Assembly (NCBI RefSeq): GCF_028993635.1
Contig: NZ_CP118631.1
Span: forward strand, 3,782,001-3,846,000
Direction: 5' to 3'
Origin: Mucilaginibacter sp. SJ
GTDB taxonomy: Bacteria > Bacteroidota > Bacteroidia > Sphingobacteriales > Sphingobacteriaceae
Length of the DNA stretch: 64,000 nt
The translations under genes were made by a program, and so were the position numbers. The notes under the pieces were generated by a model that was not told the origin of the DNA, ran no database searches, and worked only from the letters and a program-made list of their open reading frames with translations. How positions within the stretch are numbered: position 1 is the stretch's first letter; every line of letters begins with the position of its first letter. This document shows positions 8,016 through 17,053 of the stretch, piece by piece.

Positions 8016-9933
8016 ATCGAGTAGGAAGTAAGGGAGTGAAATTCTCCCTTACCGTCCGCTCACACCACCGTACGTACCGGTCTGGTATACGGCGGTTTGT
8101 CAGAATATAGATAACTGGTGTTTAGTTTTCCAAAAGTATCTGTTCTCGAACCCTGTGTATCCTAAGTTATTAAAGTACAGATTGTTAAGCGTGGTTTGCA
8201 GTATGGGGCTGTGGGCTACCCGACAGTATCCCTTACTGCTATTTCCCCACTCATAAGCTTTCCTTTTCTTAACGCCCAGCTTTATTAGCCGCTTCACCCT
8301 TGCTTTTGGTAGCTTCCATTGTTTCCATTGGCATATCCGTAAACGGGTTCGTACCAGTTCATCCAACATTCGCATCTGCGATTTTGCCGTGGCTATCCAA
8401 AAATAATTTATCCAGCCCATGATGACCGTCTCCAATTCTCTTATCTTTTCGGCTATTGGGTTCGGGTGCTTCCGCTCCGTATGCCGGCGAATCTTACCTT
8501 GAATCCGTTTTACCGTCAGATTCGATAGCCGTATCTCCCATTTTCCTTTGCTGCGATAGAAAGAGAAGCCTAAAAGCGTGCTTTTCGCCGGGGCGCTGAC
8601 TTTCGTCTTTGTCCTGTTCACTTTTAGCTTAAGCTCCTTTTCTACGTACCGGATAATACTGCCTTCTACCCTATGAGCTGATTTCCAGTTCTTAAGGTAG
8701 ATGCTGCAATCGTCGGCGTACCTCACAAAGCTGTGCCCGCGCCGTATAAGTTCTCTGTCCAGTTCATCTAACATAATGTTGGAAAGTAGAGGGCTAAGCG
8801 GTGAACCCTGTGGGGTGCCTTCCAATCGGACGCTTGAAACCCCGCCTTCCATAATACCGCTGCGCAGATAGCTGCCGATCAACGCAAGGATGCGTTTATC
8901 TTTTACCTTTCTTGATAGCGATCCCATGAGTTTGTCGTGGTTGACACGGTCGAAGAACTTTTCCAAGTCCAACTCTACTATCCTTGTTTTACCTTCATTG
9001 AGGTACTCCTGGGCCTGCATGACCGCCTGACGGGCGTTCTTGCCTGGCCTGAAACCGTAACTTGTTTTGGAAAACTCCGGTTCGTATTGCGGACTTAGCC
9101 ATTGACTGATGGCTTGTTGAAGGAGCCTGTCGATTACGGTTGGTATGCCTAACATCCGGCGACCGCCTGTGGGCTTGGGGATTTCTACTTTCCGTACCGG
9201 GCTTGGTTGATAACTGCCCTCTAAAATACTTGTTTTGAGCGGACGCCAGTGCTCGTTCAGGTAGTCGCGAAGTTCATCGGTCTGCATACCGTCAACCCCA
9301 CCAGCGCCTTTATTGCTCATTACCTGTTTCAGCGCTTTGCTGATGTTCCTGTAATCAAGTATTTCTTCGAGCATACTTCTTTTAAAAAAAAACATTTGTT
9401 TCCGGCTTACAGCCGCCTTGTTCGCATGTCGCACCTCAACTCCTCCTGCACTTTACTTTCGGCTTCCGGCCTATCCTCCTGCAGGCAGTTCGCTTATGGG
9501 GTTCCGTTGTTAGCGGTGACGACACAGAGCCATCAGCGTCTTGGCCAATTCTAACATGCAGTCCTTCATCCTTTTGTGAGACCTCTCCGCTTTGCGGAGC
9601 TCGTTTCGGAACTAATATGACGTTTGCTGACTTCTGCGCTTTACGAACTCGTCGTTACGCAGACCTCCCAGGGTAAGTGTGTCCGCTTTCCGTTCATGTA
9701 GCCTCTGCATTTACGTTATAGTATCCTGTACAGTGTCGGGCTTTTGCTTCTTTTGCAGCATCACCCATACTATCCCGCCTGATATGCAGTTTCTGTTCGT
9801 AGGCTCGAACTTTTGCCGCTGGCTTCCTTCAGATTTGTGTTCACACACTTTCTCCTTGCCTTAAGCTAAGACTTCCCACTGTAATGCGTCTTCGGGACTT
9901 GCACCCTATAGATGACACACGTGCCTGGCACAC
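8016..9933 (-). mobile_element. Group IIC (class C) group II intron, apparently complete
   Basis: Minus-strand intron of about 1.9 kb. Its 5' end reads GTGTGCCAGGCACGTG, running left from 9933, and it sits directly behind a terminator hairpin with its T-run (9934-9970), the target preferred by class C introns. The encoded reverse transcriptase lacks an endonuclease domain. A domain V hairpin is at about 8064-8097 (arms CCGCC and GGUGG with a G-U wobble in the catalytic triad), and a domain VI stem at 8028-8052 (GTAAGGGAG/CTCCCTTAC). The 3' end is placed near 8016, after CTACTCGAT; it is uncertain by a few bases. Confidence 0.88.
8100..9434 (-). CDS. ltrA: Group II intron reverse transcriptase/maturase
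   Basis: A 444-residue intron-encoded protein. The reverse transcriptase domain (about 20-310) has the RT motifs IPKPTGGRRMLGIPT, SYGFRPG, the core YADD at 239-242 and EGTPQGSPLSPLLSN. A group II maturase X domain follows (about 320-400, with METVIMGWINYF-like and AYEWGNSSKGY). There is no HNH endonuclease domain, as in class C. The protein splices the intron and copies it into new sites. The frame is intact. The first 20 residues look non-conserved, so the true start may be Met14 or Met21. The stop is only a few bases before domain V. Confidence 0.94.
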   Translation of the reverse strand: MRHANKAAVSRKQMFFFKRSMLEEILDYRNISKALKQVMSNKGAGGVDGMQTDELRDYLNEHWRPLKTSILEGSYQPSPVRKVEIPKPTGGRRMLGIPTVIDRLLQQAISQWLSPQYEPEFSKTSYGFRPGKNARQAVMQAQEYLNEGKTRIVELDLEKFFDRVNHDKLMGSLSRKVKDKRILALIGSYLRSGIMEGGVSSVRLEGTPQGSPLSPLLSNIMLDELDRELIRRGHSFVRYADDCSIYLKNWKSAHRVEGSIIRYVEKELKLKVNRTKTKVSAPAKSTLLGFSFYRSKGKWEIRLSNLTVKRIQGKIRRHTERKHPNPIAEKIRELETVIMGWINYFWIATAKSQMRMLDELVRTRLRICQWKQWKLPKARVKRLIKLGVKKRKAYEWGNSSKGYCRVAHSPILQTTLNNLYFNNLGYTGFENRYFWKTKHQLSIF

Positions 9934-9970
9934 AAAAAGGGGCAAACAACCAATTGGTCATTTGCCCCTT
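9934..9970 (-). terminator. Rho-independent terminator of the glutathione peroxidase gene, occupied by the intron
   Basis: On the minus strand the stem AAGGGGCAAA (9970-9961) pairs with TTTGCCCCTT (9946-9937), followed by a T-run that ends exactly where the intron begins. The 10-bp stem is perfect. It lies 72 bp behind the gpx stop codon. Confidence 0.85.
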
Positions 9971-10041
9971 CTTACTTTGTTCAAAACTATTTTGTGCAAC
10001 CGGCACTACCGCCGGTTGCCTGTGCCTTAAAAGGCAATGTC

Positions 10042-10557
10042 TTAGTTTAAATACTTTGTGATATCCTCAGACAGCGGCGTGGTTTGCGACCTGAAACGGT
10101 GGATCAGCTTACCATTTTCGTCTATCAGGAATTTTTCAAAATTCCATTTGATATCGCCGGTAAAATCCGGGTTTGGAGCAGTTGTTAAATATTGGAATAA
10201 GGGATCAATATCCAAACCTAAAACACTAACCTTGCCGCTCATGGGAAACTTTACGTTAAAGTTTTCTTTGCAAAAGGTTTTAATGTCCTGGTTAGTGCCC
10301 GGCTCCTGGCCGCCAAAGTTATTGGCCGGGAAACCTACTACAACCAGTTTACCTTTGTATTGCTCAGATAATTTTTCCAGGTCGGCGTATTGTTTGGTGA
10401 AGCCGCATTTTGAAGCCGTATTTACGATCAATACTTTTTTACCTTTGTATTTAGCCAGGCTAAAATCTTTGCCATCAATAGTTTTCAGCTTAAAATCATA
10501 TACTGAAGAAGGTGCGGTGGCAAATAATAAGGCGATGATGAGTGCCAGTGTTTTCAT
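10042..10557 (-). CDS. Glutathione peroxidase-family protein, exported
   Basis: A 171-residue thioredoxin-fold peroxidase with a short N-terminal signal sequence (about 1-18), so it probably acts in the periplasm. Catalytic residues are Cys51 in NTASKCGFT, Gln84 in FGGQEPG and Trp138 in KWNFEKFL. A second cysteine, Cys95-96 region (KTFCKENF), is the likely resolving residue, which suggests thioredoxin-dependent reduction of peroxides. It lies 41 bp after ybeY on the same strand. Its terminator region carries the group II intron, which does not interrupt the coding sequence. Confidence 0.92.
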   Translation of the reverse strand: MKTLALIIALLFATAPSSVYDFKLKTIDGKDFSLAKYKGKKVLIVNTASKCGFTKQYADLEKLSEQYKGKLVVVGFPANNFGGQEPGTNQDIKTFCKENFNVKFPMSGKVSVLGLDIDPLFQYLTTAPNPDFTGDIKWNFEKFLIDENGKLIHRFRSQTTPLSEDITKYLN

Positions 10558-10598
10558 GGTTTTACAGTTGATTTTTATAATCTTATATAAAAGTAAAG

Positions 10599-11024
10599 CT
10601 AAAAATTTCTTTTAGCTAAGTACTCATCTTCTTTTTGTGTCATTTTTTGTTTTGTAACAACACTTTTATCAGTATAACCTAAAAGGTGCAGCGCGCCATG
10701 AATGATCACCCGATGAAGCTCATCTGTTTCACCGGTTTTAAATTTGGCTCCGTTTTCACGGATGCGGTCTATCGAAATAAAGATATCGCCAATAATATCC
10801 CCCTCAACTTCCGAATTATCAAAAGTTACTATATCAGTAAAAGTATCATGATCAAGGTATTGCTGGTTTATTTGCAACAGGTAGGCATCTGAGCAAAAAA
10901 TATAATTAAGTTCTTTTAATTTAAAACCTTCGGTGATTACTGTATCCCTGATCCACTGTCTTAACTGCGCTTTTTGTTTTGGCTTAAAGGTTGTGTCTTC
11001 TTCAAAAAAATTAATCGCGGGCAT
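10599..11024 (-). CDS. ybeY: Endoribonuclease YbeY (rRNA maturation factor)
   Basis: A 141-residue UPF0054 metalloenzyme needed for 16S rRNA 3' processing and ribosome quality control. The zinc-site motif reads HGALHLLGYTDK: His109 and His113 are kept, while the usual third ligand position of HxxxHxxGYDH is replaced by TDK, a variant I know from Bacteroidota YbeY proteins. The conserved RI arginine region and the FTDIVTFDNSE strand are present. It overlaps the upstream ATPase gene by one base, so translation is coupled. Confidence 0.9.
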   Translation of the reverse strand: MPAINFFEEDTTFKPKQKAQLRQWIRDTVITEGFKLKELNYIFCSDAYLLQINQQYLDHDTFTDIVTFDNSEVEGDIIGDIFISIDRIRENGAKFKTGETDELHRVIIHGALHLLGYTDKSVVTKQKMTQKEDEYLAKRNF

Positions 11025-11446
11025 CAGATCTTAAAATGAAGTTCAATTTCATTGCCCGAGGCGTTAAAAATACATTGATCGGCAAGGTGCTTAATGATAA
11101 ACACACCGCGCCCGGTCAGGTTCTCGAGATTTTCGGGAGCCGTGGGGTCGGCAAGGTTATTATAGTCAAAGCCAGGGCCTTCATCGGTAACAGTCCAGAT
11201 AACACGCTTGGATTCAACCTCGGCATTAACAATCACCTTTTTAGTCTCGTCCAGCCTGTTCCCATGCATAATGGCGTTAATAACCGCTTCGTTAAGACAA
11301 GTCATCATGTTGGCAAAAGTATCTTCCTCAACATGATATTTATCAGCAATTTCTTCTATCAGCTGCTCAAGCAACGTTATGCTCTCCGTTTTTGACGGTA
11401 GCTGCAACGTATATAGCTCACTGGTTTGAACATTTGCCTCTTCCAT
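11024..11446 (-). CDS. RsbW-like serine/threonine kinase ATPase domain protein
   Basis: About 140 residues of a GHKL (HATPase_c_2) domain as in anti-sigma regulatory factors. The N-box is CLNEAVINAIMHGN, the G1 box is DEGPGFD and the G2 box is TGRGVFIIKHLAD. Such proteins bind or phosphorylate an anti-sigma antagonist, but no sigma factor or STAS partner is adjacent. An earlier ATG at 11470 would overlap the DUF4175 gene by 23 bp; ATG at 11446 sits one base after that gene's stop codon and is preferred. Confidence 0.82.
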   Translation of the reverse strand: MEEANVQTSELYTLQLPSKTESITLLEQLIEEIADKYHVEEDTFANMMTCLNEAVINAIMHGNRLDETKKVIVNAEVESKRVIWTVTDEGPGFDYNNLADPTAPENLENLTGRGVFIIKHLADQCIFNASGNEIELHFKI

Positions 11447-11447
11447 A

Positions 11448-14400
11448 TTATTTGGCATTAAGTTGATCAAAGTAAGATTTTATTTTTTGTTTATAATACA
11501 AATTAAGTGCCGGAGATACCGTTCTGATCTGCTCCGTTTGCTTTGCTTTTTGTTGCTGGTACCCCTGCAGCGCTTTTATATATCCCGGCGGCAAATCTTT
11601 ACCCGCATTGCTCTCTCGTTGCTGATCCTGATCTCGTTGCTGCTCGGCCTTTTCGGCCTCCAATAACCGGGTTTGTATTTGCTGCTGCCTTTTTAGCGCA
11701 TCATCTGTAATCTTCCTGTTTACGAGATCACGTTCGGTTTGTTCCATTTCTTTCGAAATTTTATCCAAATTGCCTAATCCGCCTGTCCCGTCTTTATTTT
11801 CGTCCCTGTCAATTTGTTGCAAAGCCTGCCGTATCATCTGCTGCTGACGTGCCATTTTAGCAAACTGCTCACTCATATTACCGCTATTTCCTTGCTGGCC
11901 CTTACTCTGGTTGCCTTGTTGTTGCATCTGCTCCCTGGCCTTTTGCATATTTTGATTGAGCTGCTGCTGCATCTTTGCCAGCTGCGATATCGACTGTTGT
12001 TTGCCCTTGCCTCCCTTACCGCCTTTATTCATCATTTTTTGCATTTGCTCAAGGGCTTCGCTCAGCATCAGGGCCAGGTTATTCATGGATGTCATGGCGT
12101 ATTGCTGGTTACGATTTGCCTCCAATGTACGCCTGTCGCCCAAAAACTCAAGGGCCTGGTCAATATGGTCGTTAATGCTTGCAATCTCCTTATTTACTGT
12201 CGATTGAATCTGCGGCACCCTTCTGCTGATGGCGTACAAGCTATCTTCGGCTGTTTTCAGGTTGTCTTTGATATCTTTTTGGTTTTGCGATAAAGTAACA
12301 TATGATGGATCTGTAGGATTGGTGTTTTTAAGCGTTTGCATCAGTTTTTCCTGATTAAACGAACTATTAACCAAACTCTTTAACAATTCCCTAAGCTGCT
12401 GTGCATCAACAGCATTCTCTTTTGATTCGCCTTCGTCGCTATCCTTTTGCATTTTTGCGGCAAGCTCCTTCATTTGCTTTGCTGCCTGCTGCTGCGATTT
12501 TGACGCCTTTGAATTATCTTTTTTTTGCAGGTCGCCGGCACTTTGATCCATCTGCTGCTCAATATCTTTGGTTTCTTTTTCGGGGTTTTGATAGTCGGAT
12601 TTACGTTCGGATTGCTCGTTGGCCTTCTGCAGTTCGTCAAAGCCTTTCTTCACATCCTGAAAATCCCGCTTCAGTTTATCCTGCTGTTGCTGCAGATTCT
12701 TCTGATCGGCACCGGGCTGTTTGGTTTGATCAGATAGTTTTTGCTGCTCATCGGCCAGCTTATTCAGCTGATCGAGATTTTGATTGAGCTTTTGCTCAAA
12801 CTCCAGCTTTTTGTAAAGTTCCAGCACCCGGTCCAGCTCCTTTTTTAAGGATTTATTATCCATCTGCATTTTGGATAACTCATCACGGGTAGCATCTTTC
12901 TGTTGTTCATTTAACATTTGCTGCAGGTTTTGAAGCAACTCTTTTGTTTTTTGATCAAGTACGTTATTAAACAGGTCTTCTATCTGTTTTTGCTTAGCCC
13001 TGATCTCTTCGGTTTGCTGCTGGTTTTCCTGCCGGTTGTATAAATTCTTTTTATTATCGGCCTGGATATCTTTTACTAAATCTTCCAGGTCTTTCCGTTT
13101 TTGCATCAGGTCTTCCACCTGTTTTTTCTCATCAAACGAGAGCGTGTTTTTGTTCAGCAGGTTTTGATTTAACTTTTGCGCGTCACGTTCAACCTGCCCG
13201 GCCAGCTTAATAGCCGAAGCCATTTTTTCTTTTATGGCTTTCGAGCCGGCATTTAACTGCTGGTTAATCTCCTTGCTATCGGGGATATTTAGTGTATGCT
13301 TTGCTGTACGGGCTGTTTTATGCCCGGTCACGTCGTCGTTATCGGCGACCTCAAAAAAGTAGCTTACATGATCGCCGGGACTAATACCCATGTCCTTCAG
13401 GTTCCAGTAGTAAAAGAACCCGGCTTGTGTTTGGGACAGATCAGCATTAATCTTTTTGGTAAACTCCTTTGCTTTATTATTGCCTGAAGCCTCAATACTG
13501 TAATGAAACGTTAGCGCCGAAAAGCCATGATCGTCCTGGATCTTGCCATTAAAATAAAACGCTTTCATGCTTACCGAATCTGGCTTTTCATCAACAGTAA
13601 TGGATGGCGCTTCATCGGCAACAATACTGATGCGATATGTGGCCGAGTCACTATAACTTACCTGTGTATTAACCGGTAAAAGTTTGTAAACCGAAGTTTT
13701 CAATATCCGCTCCCGGTGTTCAAACAGGTTTGGTCCATGTTGTACAGCAGGGTGGCTTTGCCCATTTATGTCAAACATCAAGGCACTGGCATTTTGGGTA
13801 TGCAATTGCCAATTTACTGTTGTGCCGGCAGGAATAGTCAAATCACCGGCGTTAAGCAGTTTTTCATTTTTTTTACGGAGATAGGCCGGGTAATTCAGGT
13901 CAACATCAAAATGAAGCAAGGCCGGTTTTTGATTCACTTTAATTTCATAAACTGCCGAGCTAAACCCATTTCCCGAAAATTTAAACCGGGTGTTTTGCTG
14001 CAGGTTGCTGAACTGATAATGGAAGCGGCTAAGGCTCTCCTTATCAAGCTTAAAGGTATTTTCCCCGGTTTCAACATAAACATCGGCAGGCAATTTATCG
14101 CCTTCTAATTTAAGGTCGAGCTTTAAATCACTCCCCTGCACAACTGAAAGTGTTTTGTTCAATACAATAAACCTGAACGGAGCAGCAGGAACAAAATATT
14201 CGTTATGCCTGATCAATCTTTTAGTACTTTCGGTCAGTACCGATGGCGCCGCCAATGCAATGATGATAATTACCCCGAGCGGACCAAGTGCCCATTTTAA
14301 ATATTTAGTGTTTTCTTTCAGATTGATAGCCGAAGGAAAGCTTACCGGTTTAAGCGCTTCTATCTTTTGGTTGATACTGGCCTCGATAAGCGCGCGGTGG

Positions 14401-14777
14401 TTTTCATCCTCTGACGCCAGCCTTTTAAGCTGCAGGGTATTGAGTAGCTTATCATGAACATCGTTAAAATGCCTGCCAATAATTTCGGCTGCTTCATCAT
14501 GCGTTAACGTTTTACCTAATTTAAGCCAGGCCAATAATGATGGTAAAACCAGCCAGCAAACAAGCACTGTATTGAGCAAGATAAAAAAGTAAAAAAGGAT
14601 AGTACGCAACAAGATGTTAAAATTGCCGAAATACTCGCTCAATGTGATAACCACGTAAGCCGTGAATAGGCCTGCTCCTAAAAATATCAATCCACGCAAA
14701 AAATTATTGAAATAATACTTCCGGATGAAAGTATTGATTTTGCCAAGCAAAAGTTCATAATTTTCTGTCGAGGCCAT
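11448..14777 (-). CDS. DUF4175-family large membrane coiled-coil protein
   Basis: A 1109-residue protein. Two N-terminal membrane helices (about 25-48 and 58-82) and a third at about 160-180 are followed by a long extracytoplasmic region. Residues about 180-510 look like beta-sandwich material, and about 510-1080 is Gln/Lys/Asp-rich coiled coil with runs such as QQQ and a Gly-Lys patch (MNKGGKGGKGKQQ). This layout matches DUF4175 proteins of Bacteroidota, whose role is unknown to me. It heads an apparent operon with the RsbW-like ATPase, YbeY and glutathione peroxidase. The repetitive composition creates several false antisense frames. Confidence 0.85.
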   Translation of the reverse strand: MASTENYELLLGKINTFIRKYYFNNFLRGLIFLGAGLFTAYVVITLSEYFGNFNILLRTILFYFFILLNTVLVCWLVLPSLLAWLKLGKTLTHDEAAEIIGRHFNDVHDKLLNTLQLKRLASEDENHRALIEASINQKIEALKPVSFPSAINLKENTKYLKWALGPLGVIIIIALAAPSVLTESTKRLIRHNEYFVPAAPFRFIVLNKTLSVVQGSDLKLDLKLEGDKLPADVYVETGENTFKLDKESLSRFHYQFSNLQQNTRFKFSGNGFSSAVYEIKVNQKPALLHFDVDLNYPAYLRKKNEKLLNAGDLTIPAGTTVNWQLHTQNASALMFDINGQSHPAVQHGPNLFEHRERILKTSVYKLLPVNTQVSYSDSATYRISIVADEAPSITVDEKPDSVSMKAFYFNGKIQDDHGFSALTFHYSIEASGNNKAKEFTKKINADLSQTQAGFFYYWNLKDMGISPGDHVSYFFEVADNDDVTGHKTARTAKHTLNIPDSKEINQQLNAGSKAIKEKMASAIKLAGQVERDAQKLNQNLLNKNTLSFDEKKQVEDLMQKRKDLEDLVKDIQADNKKNLYNRQENQQQTEEIRAKQKQIEDLFNNVLDQKTKELLQNLQQMLNEQQKDATRDELSKMQMDNKSLKKELDRVLELYKKLEFEQKLNQNLDQLNKLADEQQKLSDQTKQPGADQKNLQQQQDKLKRDFQDVKKGFDELQKANEQSERKSDYQNPEKETKDIEQQMDQSAGDLQKKDNSKASKSQQQAAKQMKELAAKMQKDSDEGESKENAVDAQQLRELLKSLVNSSFNQEKLMQTLKNTNPTDPSYVTLSQNQKDIKDNLKTAEDSLYAISRRVPQIQSTVNKEIASINDHIDQALEFLGDRRTLEANRNQQYAMTSMNNLALMLSEALEQMQKMMNKGGKGGKGKQQSISQLAKMQQQLNQNMQKAREQMQQQGNQSKGQQGNSGNMSEQFAKMARQQQMIRQALQQIDRDENKDGTGGLGNLDKISKEMEQTERDLVNRKITDDALKRQQQIQTRLLEAEKAEQQRDQDQQRESNAGKDLPPGYIKALQGYQQQKAKQTEQIRTVSPALNLYYKQKIKSYFDQLNAK

Positions 14778-14830
14778 ACTACAGGTGGAAAAACGTTAAA
14801 TACACACGCTTTATTAAACGCAAAAGCCAT

Positions 14831-14846
14831 GTATTATATATAATAC
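14831..14846. promoter_or_regulatory. 16-bp perfect palindrome upstream of the DUF4175 gene
   Basis: The sequence GTATTATATATAATAC is a perfect palindrome 53 bp before the DUF4175 start codon. It could be an operator or simply an AT-rich hairpin. No matching copy is seen elsewhere in the window. Confidence 0.35.
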
Positions 14847-14980
14847 GTGTTGGTTTAAGTTAAAAATTAAAGCAATAATAATAAAATGTTAATTGTTTAT
14901 GACAATAAAAATTGATTCCCCCGCTTTATTGGGAAATACATGGTTTTAAAGAATGATGATGGGAAAAGCCTGGAGCAATC

Positions 14981-15421
14981 CTATTCCTGTTCTTCAACTG
15001 TTTCTTCTTCCTCAACCTCTGCGGATTCGAGCTTATGCAGCCAGATGCCGGCTATCCCGGTCATTGAATATGGAAATATAATTACTGCTATTGAAGACAC
15101 CGCGGAAACTTTTTTCTCAAAAAGCAATTCAAAAAACGGGAGCATAGTAATTATCAGTATAGCTATAGTTAAAGCCTGTTTTATATAAAACGGAGCTCTC
15201 TTTTTTGATAAAGAGTATACGGCAACCCAAAATATAAAGGCAAAGGGAATAGTAATCAGCAAAACCATGTCTGCAAAAATGATGTAATCTTTTTGGATCT
15301 CTTCAATAAGACTAATTTCCGGGTTCTCGATAATAAACCATGACAGCACAAGGTGCAGCAATGGCGCTATGATCACCATCAGCAACCAAACTTTTAAGCT
15401 ATATATAAATGACCTGTTCAT
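14981..15421 (-). CDS. Four-helix membrane protein of unknown function
   Basis: A 146-residue protein with four predicted membrane helices (about 8-30, 44-66, 80-100 and 105-128) and an acidic C-terminal tail rich in Glu (residues about 131-146). I do not recognise a family. It stands alone between the DUF4175 operon and a 490-bp spacer. Codon use looks like that of neighbours, and the hydrophobic pattern supports a real gene. Confidence 0.65.
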   Translation of the reverse strand: MNRSFIYSLKVWLLMVIIAPLLHLVLSWFIIENPEISLIEEIQKDYIIFADMVLLITIPFAFIFWVAVYSLSKKRAPFYIKQALTIAILIITMLPFFELLFEKKVSAVSSIAVIIFPYSMTGIAGIWLHKLESAEVEEEETVEEQE

Positions 15422-15909
15422 AATTTAGCAAGCGCGCTAACAAGATACATAGCAGTCAATAAAATAACAAGGATACCCCGGTTCATAAACGGTACACAAT
15501 TATCATTTAGCACAGCAATTATAACCATGATAACCCGGTAAATGCTTTTTTACATACAGATGGTGCGCTGCCATACCCGCCGATGTTAAAACAACGCTGA
15601 TTTAAGGGCCACGCCATTAATTTAAAAGGGGGTACAGTAAAATATAAAACTGCTTTTTCATCCAAAAATTATATCTGCAACAGCAGAAATTTCTCTCCTA
15701 AAATAGCGCAGCAAAAATTTCGATTTTCAGCGGAAAAACGCAGGATTTGGACCACAAATAACAAGTACGATTATTTATTTTAAATTTCCACATTAAATTA
15801 ACCCCGGGTTAATTGCCGCAATATAAATTAACATAAAAAAGGGTGTTTTCACGGATTGTTGAGCGTATAGTTAATTATTACCTTGCATTAATTTAGCCAC
15901 GGCCCTATC
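15422..15909. other. Intergenic spacer, nothing clear
   Basis: An AT-rich spacer of 488 bp between two divergent genes. It must contain promoters in both directions, but no full match to the TAnnTTTG box with a spaced TTG is visible. No repeat, RNA gene or short conserved frame was found. Confidence 0.5.
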
Positions 15910-16623
15910 ATGACCATTCCGATCCAACTCGATAAATCCATATTGGACTACTTTAGTGTAGGTAGCTTTTGGCAAAATATTTTATTTTATGCCACTATAT
16001 TTTGCCTTTTATATATTAACATTTTTTTAACCCGTCGAAAGAAAAGTTATAAGCTGCAGCCAGTTGGGGACTTACCTGACGAAAAAGATGAGTCTGCGCT
16101 GCCGTTGGCAGATAGCACCGGGCTCAAAACATACGCCGCTTTAAATAATGAAATAGCGACACTAAGAAACGAGCTTTCGGCACTTGGCGAAGAACTGGAG
16201 CTTTCGTACATGAAATCGGAAAGACTTAATGGCCAGTTATCGGAAATATTGGATAGTGTTGAATTAACAATGCCCTACGATCATACCCTTTGGGATTGGT
16301 CGCTGGATTTCAGCAGCAAAGAGATTACGCTTTCCGAATATGGGCTAAAGATCTTCGGGTTTCCCGAAAGCACAAAGCCAATTTTAAATGAGGCTATCGA
16401 TATTATTGATCCCCGGCAACGTTCGGTGCTTATGGATGCGGTTGAAAACTCATTTAAAACCGGCGTCGATTTTTCAATAACCTGCCTTGTTCATCCATTA
16501 AACGGCAGCCGGCCAAAAGAAATAAAGGCAGCAGGCAGGGTTTATTATAACGAGTATGGAGCACCGGTAAAACTATCCGGGAAATTTTCAATTACCCATA
16601 CCAAGCCACTAATGAAGAGGTGA
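15910..16623 (+). CDS. Membrane-anchored PAS-domain protein without output domain
   Basis: A 237-residue protein: one membrane helix at about 22-40, a basic stop (TRRKKSYK), a coiled coil at about 75-112 (IATLRNELSALGEELELSY), then a PAS_3-like fold at about 125-230 (LWDWSLDFSSKEITLSE, then GLKIFGF). It ends right after the PAS domain with no kinase, cyclase or DNA-binding part. It may work as a sensor or scaffold for another protein. No partner gene is adjacent. Confidence 0.7.
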   Translation: MTIPIQLDKSILDYFSVGSFWQNILFYATIFCLLYINIFLTRRKKSYKLQPVGDLPDEKDESALPLADSTGLKTYAALNNEIATLRNELSALGEELELSYMKSERLNGQLSEILDSVELTMPYDHTLWDWSLDFSSKEITLSEYGLKIFGFPESTKPILNEAIDIIDPRQRSVLMDAVENSFKTGVDFSITCLVHPLNGSRPKEIKAAGRVYYNEYGAPVKLSGKFSITHTKPLMKR

Positions 16624-16661
16624 TTGTGCTTTACAGGTTCCGTTTCCAGGCGGATCTGCAA

Positions 16662-16846
16662 GTGTTCAATTTTTAAAAGTGTGAACACTCGCCATCTTTC
16701 CATAAAAAAATATCGCTGATTGTCAGATACTTGCGTTTTCGCTAAAATGCTTTAAAAGCCGACTTGAACAAACCGCCTTTGATAATCAATTGGTTATGAA
16801 TTTTCATTTTTAAACGTTGAACACCTGGTTTTTAAAAATTGAACAC
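16662..16846. mobile_element. 185-bp element with IS21-like terminal repeats
   Basis: The left end GTGTTCAATTTTTAAAA (16662-16678) is inverted at the right end (16829-16846, TTTTTAAAAATTGAACAC). Each end carries a second, internal GTTCA/TGAAC copy (GTGTGAACAC on the left, GTTGAACACC on the right), the multiple-end-repeat layout of IS21-family elements with TG...CA tips. No transposase is inside, so it is a MITE or an internal deletion. A short palindrome (CTGACA...TGTCAG) follows immediately. The rest of the spacer up to 17053 shows no gene. Confidence 0.6.
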
Positions 16847-17053
16847 TGACAAGATCGTGTCAGTTTATTTGGAGGGGATGGCCCGATGGCGAAAGAAAAA
16901 ACAAGGGTGAAGTATTAGAAATTCACACCCTAATTTTACTTATTAATCAAATTGCACCAATCTTAAACATGTAGGATTTCCTACAAAAGCTGATTTCTAT
17001 TTATCAGATGGATCCGAACTAAATTTATAACTTAGAAATCCATTGACTCTCAA

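Noticed and set aside
8100..9434. Retron or diversity-generating reverse transcriptase
   Set aside because: The maturase X domain, intron ends and domains V and VI identify a group II intron; no msr/msd or variable repeat is nearby.
9249..9864. Plus-strand frames over the intron 5' half
   Set aside because: They lie antisense to the intron RNA domains and reverse transcriptase gene and show no protein pattern.
10058..10615. 185-residue plus-strand frame antisense to glutathione peroxidase
   Set aside because: The minus-strand gene has all catalytic residues; the antisense frame has none.
11814..12293. 159-residue Leu/His-rich plus-strand frame
   Set aside because: A shadow of the Gln-rich coiled coil of the DUF4175 gene (CAG/CAA codons read in antisense as CTG/TTG).
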